NCBI RefSeq assembly: GCF_044357945.1
Contig: NZ_CP076563.1
Location: 930,001-994,000, forward strand
From: QAND01 sp003150225
Lineage (GTDB): Bacteria > Bacillota > Clostridia > Christensenellales > QAND01
Direction: 5' to 3'
Length of the DNA stretch: 64,000 nt
Notes under the pieces: model-generated
Databases searched by the model: none
The model's input: the letters and a program-made list of their open reading frames with translations, nothing else
Told to the model about the DNA's origin: nothing
Translations under genes and position numbers: made by a program
Shown: piece after piece, positions 16,896 to 24,030 of the stretch
Layout of the letters: every line of letters starts with the position of its first letter
How positions within the stretch are numbered: position 1 is the stretch's first letter

Positions 16896-18554
16896 ATGGC
16901 AAAAGCATATCCTCTCAACCAAGTAACCTATTATAATGACTATCGGAGCATGCTTCGGGATATCTCCGAAAAATATGGCCAGGCCCCCGCTGTCACCTAC
17001 TATTCCCGAGATGGACAGGAGCACCACCACAGCTATATCCAGCTGGAACAAGACGTAGCCCATTTGGGGGAAGCCCTCTGCCTCTCGGGACTGGCAGGCC
17101 AGCACATCGCCATCGTCAGTGAGAACAGCTACGCCTGGCTGGTGGCCTATTTTGGCATCATCACCAGCGGCTCAGTGGCGGTCTGCATCGACATCGAACA
17201 ATCCGACGACACCATCCGCGCCATGGTGGCCCAGGCGGACTGCGCAGCTGTGGTGGCCTCCCAAAGCCTCTCCTCCATCTGTGCGCCCCTTATGGAGCAG
17301 GGCTACATCCAACGGATCCTCACGGTGGATCCCAGGGAAAAAGCTCCCGACCTTTTCTGGGCGTTCTGTCAGAAAGGAGCTGCCAGCCTGGATGGGGGAG
17401 GCCTTCTGTACAGCCAGGTGCAGACCGATCCCACGGCTACGGCGGCCATTGTCTATACCTCTGGTACCACCAGTACTGCAAAACCCGTAATGCTGAGCCA
17501 AAAGGCCATTCTCACCAACGCTGCCGATGCACTGGCCTTTGTAGAAGCAGGCCGCCGCTCTTTCGGCGTGTTGCCCTTTTACCACACCTATGGGTTTACC
17601 CTCGCCGCTCTTGTCAGCTTGATGGACGGTATCAACATCTGTATCAGCGGCGATCTAAAGACCATGATACGGGATCTATCCGCTTTCCAGCCCCATACCA
17701 TCATCGCCGTACCCCTCATCGCGGAGATGATCCACAAGATGATCTGGGCCAGTATCGAAGAAAAAGGAAAAAAGGATCAGGTACGGACCCTCATCAAAAT
17801 GGGCAAGGCGCTGGGCAGACCCGGCATGTTCCTGCCCAAAGCGATTTTTGAGGGGATCAGAAACTCCCCCATTGGGGAGCTGAACCTCATTATGTGCGGC
17901 GGCGCCTACCTGAGCCAGCAGGTGGCGGAGGACCTGTTGGCTTTTGGTATCCTGGTACTCCAGGGCTATGGCATCACCGAATGCTGCCCTCTGGTCTCCG
18001 TCAATCGGAATAAGACCGCCAATATGGCGTCGGTCGGCCGGCCCCTGCCCCATTTCCAGATAAAGATTAAGGACGGGGAGATCCTGGTTCGGGGAGATAG
18101 CCTTATGAACGGCTACTACAACAATCCCGGCCTAACCCAGGAGTCCCTGGATGAGGGTTGGTTCAAAACCGGGGACATCGGCTATTTTGATAAGAAAGGC
18201 CATCTGTATATCACCGGTCGTACCAAGAACCTGATCGTCATGAAGAACGGCAAGAAAATCCCTCCGGAGGAAATTGAAAACGCACTGATGGCCCTTCCCC
18301 TGGTAAAGGAAGTGGTGGCCTATGGAGCAGCCAGCGGTAGTTCCGCCGACGACGTACGCCTGGCCGTCGCCGTATACCCCGACCCCACCATGACCCAGGG
18401 CATGACCTCCTATGAAATTTTGGATCGGCTCCAAAAAGAGGTGGATCAGCTCAACCAAAAGCTGCCGGTCTATAAGCAAATACAAATGGTCCACATCCGG
18501 GAAAGCGAGTTCGAAAAAACCGCGTCCAAAAAGATCAAGCGACAGATGATTTAG
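16896..18554 (+). CDS. AMP-dependent acyl ligase (fatty acyl activating)
   Basis: A 552-residue ANL-superfamily enzyme. The frame is open further upstream, but the ATG at 16896 follows AGAAAGGAGCCTCTT. Motifs are VYTSGTTSTAKPVMLS (P-loop, about 190-205), GYGITECCPLVS (A5), KTGDIGYFDKKGHLYITGR (A7/A8), and FEKTASKKIKR near the C-terminus, with the A10 lysine. The overall pattern is that of long-chain fatty acid ligases. Lying directly before a stand-alone carrier protein, it probably loads a fatty acyl group onto that carrier (or CoA) as the starter for the NRPS. Whether it forms acyl-CoA or acyl-ACP is not decidable here. Confidence 0.85.
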   Translation: MAKAYPLNQVTYYNDYRSMLRDISEKYGQAPAVTYYSRDGQEHHHSYIQLEQDVAHLGEALCLSGLAGQHIAIVSENSYAWLVAYFGIITSGSVAVCIDIEQSDDTIRAMVAQADCAAVVASQSLSSICAPLMEQGYIQRILTVDPREKAPDLFWAFCQKGAASLDGGGLLYSQVQTDPTATAAIVYTSGTTSTAKPVMLSQKAILTNAADALAFVEAGRRSFGVLPFYHTYGFTLAALVSLMDGINICISGDLKTMIRDLSAFQPHTIIAVPLIAEMIHKMIWASIEEKGKKDQVRTLIKMGKALGRPGMFLPKAIFEGIRNSPIGELNLIMCGGAYLSQQVAEDLLAFGILVLQGYGITECCPLVSVNRNKTANMASVGRPLPHFQIKIKDGEILVRGDSLMNGYYNNPGLTQESLDEGWFKTGDIGYFDKKGHLYITGRTKNLIVMKNGKKIPPEEIENALMALPLVKEVVAYGAASGSSADDVRLAVAVYPDPTMTQGMTSYEILDRLQKEVDQLNQKLPVYKQIQMVHIRESEFEKTASKKIKRQMI

Positions 18555-18571
18555 AAAGGAGAGGGCTCCCC

Positions 18572-18802
18572 ATGCTGGAATTGGTACAGGAGATCATCTA
18601 CAACGTCACAGGCAAACAGAATATCACCTATGAAACCGACTTCATCAAGGATCTGCAGCTTACCTCCTTCGACGTGATGAACATCGTATGCGCCTTTGAG
18701 GACCGGCTGAACGTGGACATCCCCACCCGGGATGTCTGGCAGCTTCACCAGGTAAAGGACGTCATCGCCTATATGCAGGAAAAAGGCATCGAACTGGATT
18801 AA
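18572..18802 (+). CDS. Stand-alone acyl carrier protein
   Basis: A 76-residue acidic four-helix carrier. The phosphopantetheine site is LQLTSFDVMNIV with Ser32; it deviates from the usual DSL because Thr precedes the Ser and Phe follows it. AAAGGAGAGGGCTCCCC precedes the ATG. It sits between the acyl-AMP ligase and the phosphopantetheinyl transferase, spacing 17 and 18 bases, so the three form a starter-loading cassette. This is distinct from a primary fatty acid synthase ACP, since no fab genes are near. Confidence 0.85.
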   Translation: MLELVQEIIYNVTGKQNITYETDFIKDLQLTSFDVMNIVCAFEDRLNVDIPTRDVWQLHQVKDVIAYMQEKGIELD

Positions 18803-18820
18803 CAAAGGGAGCTGACTACC

Positions 18821-19378
18821 ATGGCAGATCACGCGGTACAAATCCATATCTATCCCGAGCCCCATTCCACAGGCCGGACGGAACGGCTTCTGGGCCTGTC
18901 CAGAGCTTACGCCCTTTCCCTGGGCCAGAACCCCGCGTCCATCACCTCCCCCTTGCGATCCCAAGAGGGAAAGCCCTACTTTCCCCACGCCCCCTGGCTG
19001 CATTTTTCCATCACCCACAGCGGAGATTACTGGCTATGCGCCCTTGGAACAATTCCGTTGGGCTTAGATCTGCAACGGCATCAGGACTGCGATAGGGCCG
19101 CCATCGCTCAGCGGTTCTTTCATCCCCTGGAGCAAAGCTATCTGGAACACACCGCGTACCAGGACTTCTATTCCATCTGGGCTGCTAAGGAAAGCTATTT
19201 GAAGTATACTGGCCAGGGCCTCCCCGGCGGCTTGAACGGCTTTTCCGTAGTGGCGGACGGCGCTCTTGCCGCGTCTGTCAACGGCGCAGCGCTGCACCAC
19301 CTTCCTTTTTCGGAGGAATACAGCCTCTGCCTGTGCGGTCAGCTTTCCACCCCCATCCAGCTTCAATGGCACGGCTGA
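18821..19378 (+). CDS. Sfp-type 4'-phosphopantetheinyl transferase
   Basis: A 185-residue transferase that converts apo to holo carrier domains using CoA. Family motifs appear in order: GKPYFP, HFSITHSGDYW, LGLDLQ (Mg-binding Asp), the RFFHPLEQSYL segment, and WAAKESYLKYTGQGL (catalytic Glu/Lys). The protein is shorter than Bacillus Sfp (about 224), mostly at the C-terminus. It is the last gene of the cluster and would activate Ser979 and Ser2058 of the NRPS and Ser32 of the carrier protein. No convincing terminator follows at once. Confidence 0.9.
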   Translation: MADHAVQIHIYPEPHSTGRTERLLGLSRAYALSLGQNPASITSPLRSQEGKPYFPHAPWLHFSITHSGDYWLCALGTIPLGLDLQRHQDCDRAAIAQRFFHPLEQSYLEHTAYQDFYSIWAAKESYLKYTGQGLPGGLNGFSVVADGALAASVNGAALHHLPFSEEYSLCLCGQLSTPIQLQWHG

Positions 19379-19733
19379 TACTACCAGTTAAAATAATTGA
19401 CCGTATCCAGCAGCGCGGCAGTGCTGCGTCTCAATATCATTCCCGCCAGCCAAAACTAGATTTCTTCCCAAGGTTGGTCACGGTAGGATCCCATCTCTAT
19501 ACTGTGTTTCACCCTATCGGCGGAAGGGAATGCCCCTTTTGTGCCTCTTAATGGTTTAATCTGCCCTATGATCAACATAACAAGGGTATTTGAAGGCAAT
19601 CAGATCAACGTGTACCAAAGCCCTACAAAACGTAGCGTGGTACGCCCATGCCAGGCCAAAAGATTGATCAGCAAATCGTTGGATGGATGCTCATACCAAA
19701 CAACGTGTACTTTAGTGTGTACCCAGGCACAAC
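19379..19733. other. Gap of about 355 bases without a recognised gene
   Basis: No supported gene was found on either strand. There is a GC-rich inverted repeat (GCAGCGC / GTGCTGC near 19410) without a T-run, and a short direct repeat GTGTAC-tttagt-GTGTAC near 19706-19721. A minus-strand frame in the last 200 bases could be decayed coding sequence beside the tRNA, but nothing recognisable remains. Confidence 0.5.
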
Positions 19734-19770
19734 AAAACCCCCGAGAATAAAGGATTCTCGGGGGTTTTTC
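19734..19770 (-). terminator. Terminator after tRNA-Leu(GAG)
   Basis: The stem ACCCCCGAGAATA / ATTCTCGGGGGT with a short loop and a U-run in either direction lies immediately beyond the CCA end of the tRNA. It could also stop readthrough from the NRPS cluster. Confidence 0.8.
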
Positions 19771-19853
19771 TGGTGCGGTCACCGGGACTTGAACCCGGAT
19801 GGTTGCCCACACGCCCCTCAAACGTGCGCGTCTGCCTGTTCCGCCATGACCGC
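19771..19853 (-). tRNA. tRNA-Leu (anticodon GAG)
   Basis: The 7-bp acceptor stem GCGGTCA / TGACCGC and encoded CCA are present. The T arm is CCGGG-TTCAAGT-CCCGG. The anticodon stem is CACGT / GCGTG around loop TTGAGGG, giving anticodon GAG. An extended variable arm, as in class II tRNAs, is present. Confidence 0.93.
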
Positions 19854-19873
19854 ATGGAGGGCAATACGTGAAT

Positions 19874-19901
19874 ATTATAGCGGAAATGCCGCAAAAGTCA
19901 A
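19874..19901 (-). promoter_or_regulatory. Promoter of tRNA-Leu(GAG)
   Basis: On the minus strand, -35 TTGACT (19896-19901), a 16-base spacer and a perfect -10 TATAAT (19874-19879) lie about 20 bases before the tRNA. Confidence 0.75.
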
Positions 19902-19907
19902 TAGAAA

Positions 19908-21554
19908 CTATTGCACGCCGCCCGCCTTGATGTCATCTCCCTCCCGGTAGATATACCACTGTTCCACGGCTTTGAACACGTTCTTATCCCGCGCCATAGT
20001 AACCCCCTGAATCATGGAATGGTACACCAGAGTATTGGTCCTAAAATACAGGCTCATCACGGGAAGCTCATCCACCAAATACCGCTGCAGCGCCAGGCTG
20101 GCCTGTTTGATCTCGCTTTCTGTTACAGCACCGCTGTATGCATCAAGCAGATTGTTGAGCTGGGTAGAGGAATAATGGCTGTAATTGTTAGCGCCGGCAG
20201 AATGCAGAAAGAAGGAGACGTCAAAATCCTTACCAATATCAAAGCCACAGAAGGCAAGGTCAAAATTACCGTTCTGGAGCGCCTTGGTGTACTCCTCCCA
20301 GGGAAGAACCGATACCTCCGCCCGCAGGCCCACCCTACCCAGTTGAGTCGCCACCAGGCGGGCGGCGTCAGCCCGAGTATTGGCGCCGGGATTCTCGTTG
20401 ACGATGATGTTCAGCTTAAAGCTTGCCCCGCTCTTCTCCAGATAGCCGTCCCCGTCATCGTCTGCAAATCCCAGACCGGATAACAGCTCCTGCGCCCTGG
20501 CAGTGCTGTATTCATAGGTAAAGGTGGAACTGCTGTAAAGATAGCTATCCGGCGTCACAGGCACGTCCACCAGCACCGCATTGCTCAGGTAGATGGAGCT
20601 GATGATCTCCCCCCGATCAATGGCGTACAGGATGGCCTTCCGCATCTCGGGGCTGGATACCGCCGAGCGGTATACATTGGGTACGATGCACTCGTATTCC
20701 TGCGTCATAAGAGGAACGGTATTGATCAAATCCTTCTGGCGATAGCGGGACGCCGTCAGCAATGTGGAATGAACCAGGTTTACCAGGTTTGCATCCAAGG
20801 AGCTGAGGGCAGCGGCAGTGTCGGGCACCGCCGTCACGTTGATGGTGCTGATGTAGGGCTGACGCCGCCAGCCATTAGCGTTGGCGGAAAGCACCATGCT
20901 CTTTCCCTTCTCCAGGCTGGAAATGGAATAGGGACCGGTGCCAGCGGGCAGGCTATCCCCTCCGCCATAGCTTCGAGGCAGTATTGGAAAGGACATGGCA
21001 GAGATGATCCGGTGCCCCGGCACCTTCACCTTGACCATTAGGGTAGTCTCATCCTCGGCGGAATAACTGTCAATCAGGTCAAAAACCCCTTCATAGATGG
21101 AATCCACCCTACTGTTATCGGCGTAGCTTTTCAAGAGATCCAAAGTCTTTACCACATCGGCGGTGGTAAGGGCGGAGCCATCATGAAAGACGACATCGCT
21201 CCGCAGCTTGAATTTCCAGGTGGTGCCTTCATCCTCGGTGGTCCAATCCTGGGCCAGGCCGGGGATAGGACGCATCTCCTCATCAAAGCGCACCAGCCCA
21301 TCGTAGATCAAGCCGTATAAATCCACCATCTCCCTGGTCTGGGGCCGTAACGGATTCCAGTTTCCGGGATCCTGCGGCATAACGATGCCGATGCTCCCGC
21401 CATTGGTGGGCACCTCCACGGGAGCCACCGTCCCCGATGGAGGCGGTGTAGACTGGGACTCCCCCTGCGAGCCGCAGGCCGCAAGGCTGCAAATCAGCAG
21501 TATCGCAAAACAAATGGCCAAACATTTACGCACCAAGATGATAGTACTCCTCAT
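19908..21554 (-). CDS. ABC transporter substrate-binding lipoprotein, family 5 (Opp/Dpp type)
   Basis: A 548-residue lipoprotein. The signal has a lipobox LAAC followed by GSQG, so the mature protein would be lipid-anchored outside the cell. The body follows SBP family 5 order: LRPQTREMVDLYGLIYDGLV, the WTTEDEGTTWKFKLRSDVVFHDG motif region, then a C-terminal lobe ending in PVMSLYFRTN. Relatives bind oligopeptides, dipeptides or nickel chelates. The ATG at 21554 overlaps the previous gene by 29 bp and has a poor ribosome site; a TTG at 21536 after GAGGAG is a realistic alternative. No permease or ATPase genes are adjacent, so it is an orphan binding protein. Confidence 0.85.
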   Translation of the reverse strand: MRSTIILVRKCLAICFAILLICSLAACGSQGESQSTPPPSGTVAPVEVPTNGGSIGIVMPQDPGNWNPLRPQTREMVDLYGLIYDGLVRFDEEMRPIPGLAQDWTTEDEGTTWKFKLRSDVVFHDGSALTTADVVKTLDLLKSYADNSRVDSIYEGVFDLIDSYSAEDETTLMVKVKVPGHRIISAMSFPILPRSYGGGDSLPAGTGPYSISSLEKGKSMVLSANANGWRRQPYISTINVTAVPDTAAALSSLDANLVNLVHSTLLTASRYRQKDLINTVPLMTQEYECIVPNVYRSAVSSPEMRKAILYAIDRGEIISSIYLSNAVLVDVPVTPDSYLYSSSTFTYEYSTARAQELLSGLGFADDDGDGYLEKSGASFKLNIIVNENPGANTRADAARLVATQLGRVGLRAEVSVLPWEEYTKALQNGNFDLAFCGFDIGKDFDVSFFLHSAGANNYSHYSSTQLNNLLDAYSGAVTESEIKQASLALQRYLVDELPVMSLYFRTNTLVYHSMIQGVTMARDKNVFKAVEQWYIYREGDDIKAGGVQ

Positions 21555-22158
21555 ATCTCTGCCGGGCGCTGTTCACCTTTTCAATGTAGTTCCGGGTGGT
21601 TTCATTGGGCACATGGACAAAGTTGCCCGCTCCATCCCCATACCGGGGATCCTCCAGCCAAGAACTGATTCGGTTAGGCCCGGTGTTGTAAGCGGCAAAG
21701 ACCACGTCGTGTTTGCCGTCATAGCGCTCATAAAGGTAATTCAGATACCAGCACCCAAAGCGGATATTGGTATCGGGATCATACAGGGTATCGGGATCAA
21801 AGTTCTGAATCCCCAGCTTCTGAGCAATCCAGCCCCCGGTATCCGGCATTACCTGCATCAGGCCGCGGGCGCCTACGTAGGATTCCGCATTGGCGTCAAA
21901 ATGGCTTTCGGTATGGATCACCGCCGCCACCACGTTGGGATCCAGGTCATATTCCTCGGCGTATTTTAAGATGATCTCTTCGTATTTCAAGGGATAGGCA
22001 GCCTTCCGCTGAGCCTGAAAAGCCAACGTGCCCACCACCGCCAGGGCCGCAAGAAGCAACAGGGCCAACAGCACCAAAAGCCAGGGAGAGCGCCTCCTGC
22101 CCCGTCCGCCACGGCGCCCGTGGTTCCTGGGCCGCCGCCTGGTATTCACATTCTGCAT
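21526..22158 (-). CDS. Lytic transglycosylase (SLT domain)
   Basis: A 210-residue membrane-anchored enzyme. The N-terminus is extremely Arg-rich (RRGGRGRRRSP), followed by one hydrophobic helix (about 25-48). The Slt70-like domain (about 60-205) has the catalytic Glu in VIHTESHFD, then GARGLMQVMPDTG, NIRFGCWYLNYL and FAAYNTGPN, all standard family signatures. It cleaves peptidoglycan strands at the outer membrane face. Its ATG directly follows the coaE stop, and its ribosome site AAAGGAA lies inside the coaE coding end, indicating translational coupling. Confidence 0.9.
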   Translation of the reverse strand: MQNVNTRRRPRNHGRRGGRGRRRSPWLLVLLALLLLAALAVVGTLAFQAQRKAAYPLKYEEIILKYAEEYDLDPNVVAAVIHTESHFDANAESYVGARGLMQVMPDTGGWIAQKLGIQNFDPDTLYDPDTNIRFGCWYLNYLYERYDGKHDVVFAAYNTGPNRISSWLEDPRYGDGAGNFVHVPNETTRNYIEKVNSARQRYEEYYHLGA

Positions 22159-22159
22159 G

Positions 22160-22759
22160 TCATATTTCCTTTATCATGGTTTGATACCATCCCGCTACCT
22201 GAGCTCTTAGATCAGCCAGGTTCCCACTGTTGTCCAGCACCCGATGCACTCGGCCGGGATCCACCTCCCGCTGATTTGCCATGCGCATCCGTGCCTCCGT
22301 AGGACTGAGACAATCCCGCGCCATGATCCTGGCAAGCCGGACCTCCTCTCGAGCAGTGACCAACCAAATCTCATGGCATAACCGATCCATGCCCGTCTCA
22401 AACAGCAGGGGGACGTCCAGGACAACAAGCCCCCCATGGGATGAAATTTCTCCTATTATAGCATCCATTACAAGGGGATGGATCATTCCATTTAATTTTT
22501 TAAGGGAATCTTCATGGGAAAAAACCTCCCGTGCCAGCTTTTTGCGGTCCAGCCTGCCATCCTCCAGCAAAAAGTCTGGCCCAAAAGCTCCAAGGATAGC
22601 CCGATACCCCGGCTGGCCCGGCTCCTGCAGCTCTTTTGCCATGGCGTCAGCGTCCAGCACCTGGGCTCCAAGCTCTTTCAGCATGCCGCAAACGGATGAT
22701 TTTCCACTGCCGGTATTGCCGGTTATCCCCAGCACATAGGCCTTCTCTTTCCCTTTCAT
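22160..22759 (-). CDS. coaE: Dephospho-CoA kinase
   Basis: A 199-residue kinase that adds the 3'-phosphate in the last step of CoA synthesis. The Walker A is GITGNTGSGKSS near the N-terminus. DADAMAKEL, the RKKLAREVF segment, HPLVMDAI and VVLDVPLLFETGMDRL are typical CoaE features. The ATG at 22759 is preceded by GGGAGGGACC; an upstream TTG would overlap that site. It heads a tight three-gene run with the transglycosylase and the binding lipoprotein. CoA supply also matters for carrier-protein activation in the adjacent NRPS cluster, although no direct link is shown. Confidence 0.93.
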   Translation of the reverse strand: MKGKEKAYVLGITGNTGSGKSSVCGMLKELGAQVLDADAMAKELQEPGQPGYRAILGAFGPDFLLEDGRLDRKKLAREVFSHEDSLKKLNGMIHPLVMDAIIGEISSHGGLVVLDVPLLFETGMDRLCHEIWLVTAREEVRLARIMARDCLSPTEARMRMANQREVDPGRVHRVLDNSGNLADLRAQVAGWYQTMIKEI

Positions 22760-22819
22760 GGTCCCTCCCAAGATGCTTTTTCCCTATCATACCACATGGC
22801 ACCCATCAAAAAACCGATA

Positions 22820-22848
22820 TTTACTTGTAAATGGCAAAAAGCTATACT
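22820..22848 (+). promoter_or_regulatory. Promoter of the SIS protein gene
   Basis: TTTACT (22820-22825), a 17-base spacer, and TATACT (22843-22848). Confidence 0.6.
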
Positions 22849-22906
22849 TGTGGTGCGGATTTACCGTAAAAAAAACCGTTCCAACGCACAGCAAGGAGGA
22901 ATCATC

Positions 22907-23965
22907 ATGCTAACCATGGAAGAATGCCTGCGGGAAACCCCCTTAAGGCTCAAGGACATGATCAACACCCACCCGGACCTGTTCAAAGAGGTGGCCCAGC
23001 GGGACTTCAAACGCGTCGTGATCAGTGGCTCGGGCTCCAGCTTTCACGCCGGGACCGGAGCAAAACTGTATATGCAAAAGACCATGGGGATTCCGGTAGA
23101 TGTGATCTACCCCTTCCAGGCTGAGGATTATCTCTTTACCCAGCCCAGCGAAACGCTCTTCATTGGCATCTCCCAAAGCGGCACCAGCCTCAGCGCTTTC
23201 CGGGCCATGGAACATGCCAAAGCCCAGGGTTGTGTTCTGGCCTCCATGGCCGGTCGTAGGGATGAAGGCGTGATCTTGGATACCGTAGCCGACTACATCC
23301 TAACGGTGCCCTGCGGCGAGGAAGGCGATCTCCAGCCCAAGACCAAGGGCTTTTTGTGCACCATCGTCAACCTACAGCTGCTGGCCGCCAGCTGGGCGCT
23401 TGCCCATGGCAGACTGGATGATGCATCCTATCAAGAGACGCTCCGCCAGCTGAGCGAGGTGGCGGATAACATGCCCAATGTATTGGACGACGCCAAAGCC
23501 TGGATCGATAAATACGGCCAGATGCTGGCCCAGTCCCATGACATCCGTCTGGTGGGCACCAAGGACATCTTTGGTATCGTTTTAGAGGGAACCCTCAAGC
23601 TGGTGGAAACCCTCCGGGTACCAGTGGGCGGATATGAGTTCGAGGAGTTTATCCATGGGGTATACAACGCCATCAACCAGGACTCCCTGGTGGTGCTGCT
23701 GGATACCGGACGGGAGCCCCGGATGAAGACCTTAAAAGAGGTACTCTCCCAGTGGTCCGATTACATCATGATTGCCGGAGCCTCCGCTCAGGACGATCGG
23801 GATTTTGTGGTTCGTACCAAGGGCTATGAGGATTTCTATAACCTGGAATACAGCCTCCTTTTATTCTCCATCTGTTCCCAGGTATCGGCCATGAAAGGGA
23901 TCGACATTCAAACCACCAAGGATACCAGCTTCCACGCCAAGCTGGGCAGCAAGGTGCTGCGCTAA
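22907..23965 (+). CDS. SIS domain protein (sugar isomerase/deglycase type)
   Basis: A 352-residue cytosolic protein with two sugar isomerase (SIS) domains, as in the second half of glucosamine-6-phosphate synthase and in FrlB-type fructosamine-6-phosphate deglycases. The phosphosugar-binding loops are visible: ISGSGSSFHAGTGAK near residue 39 and GISQSGTSLSAF near 85. In the second domain GTKDIFGIVLEGTLKLVE and YEFEEFIHG are typical. No glutaminase domain is present, so it is not GlmS. The substrate is a phosphorylated amino sugar by family inference. The ATG follows AGCAAGGAGGAATCATC. It is monocistronic, with promoter and terminator visible. Confidence 0.85.
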   Translation: MLTMEECLRETPLRLKDMINTHPDLFKEVAQRDFKRVVISGSGSSFHAGTGAKLYMQKTMGIPVDVIYPFQAEDYLFTQPSETLFIGISQSGTSLSAFRAMEHAKAQGCVLASMAGRRDEGVILDTVADYILTVPCGEEGDLQPKTKGFLCTIVNLQLLAASWALAHGRLDDASYQETLRQLSEVADNMPNVLDDAKAWIDKYGQMLAQSHDIRLVGTKDIFGIVLEGTLKLVETLRVPVGGYEFEEFIHGVYNAINQDSLVVLLDTGREPRMKTLKEVLSQWSDYIMIAGASAQDDRDFVVRTKGYEDFYNLEYSLLLFSICSQVSAMKGIDIQTTKDTSFHAKLGSKVLR

Positions 23966-23971
23966 ACAAGC

Positions 23972-24001
23972 AAAAGAGGTCCCTAGGGGCCTCTTTTTTT
24001 A
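23972..24001 (+). terminator. Terminator after the SIS gene
   Basis: The stem AAAGAGGTCCC / GGGGCCTCTTT followed by a run of T. Confidence 0.8.
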
Positions 24002-24030
24002 TGGTTTATTTCAATTCTTTTCCAACCCGC

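Noticed and set aside
19379..19733. Possible integrase relic or attachment site next to tRNA-Leu(GAG)
   Set aside because: No repeat of the tRNA 3' end was found in the window and the translated sequence shows no integrase motif.
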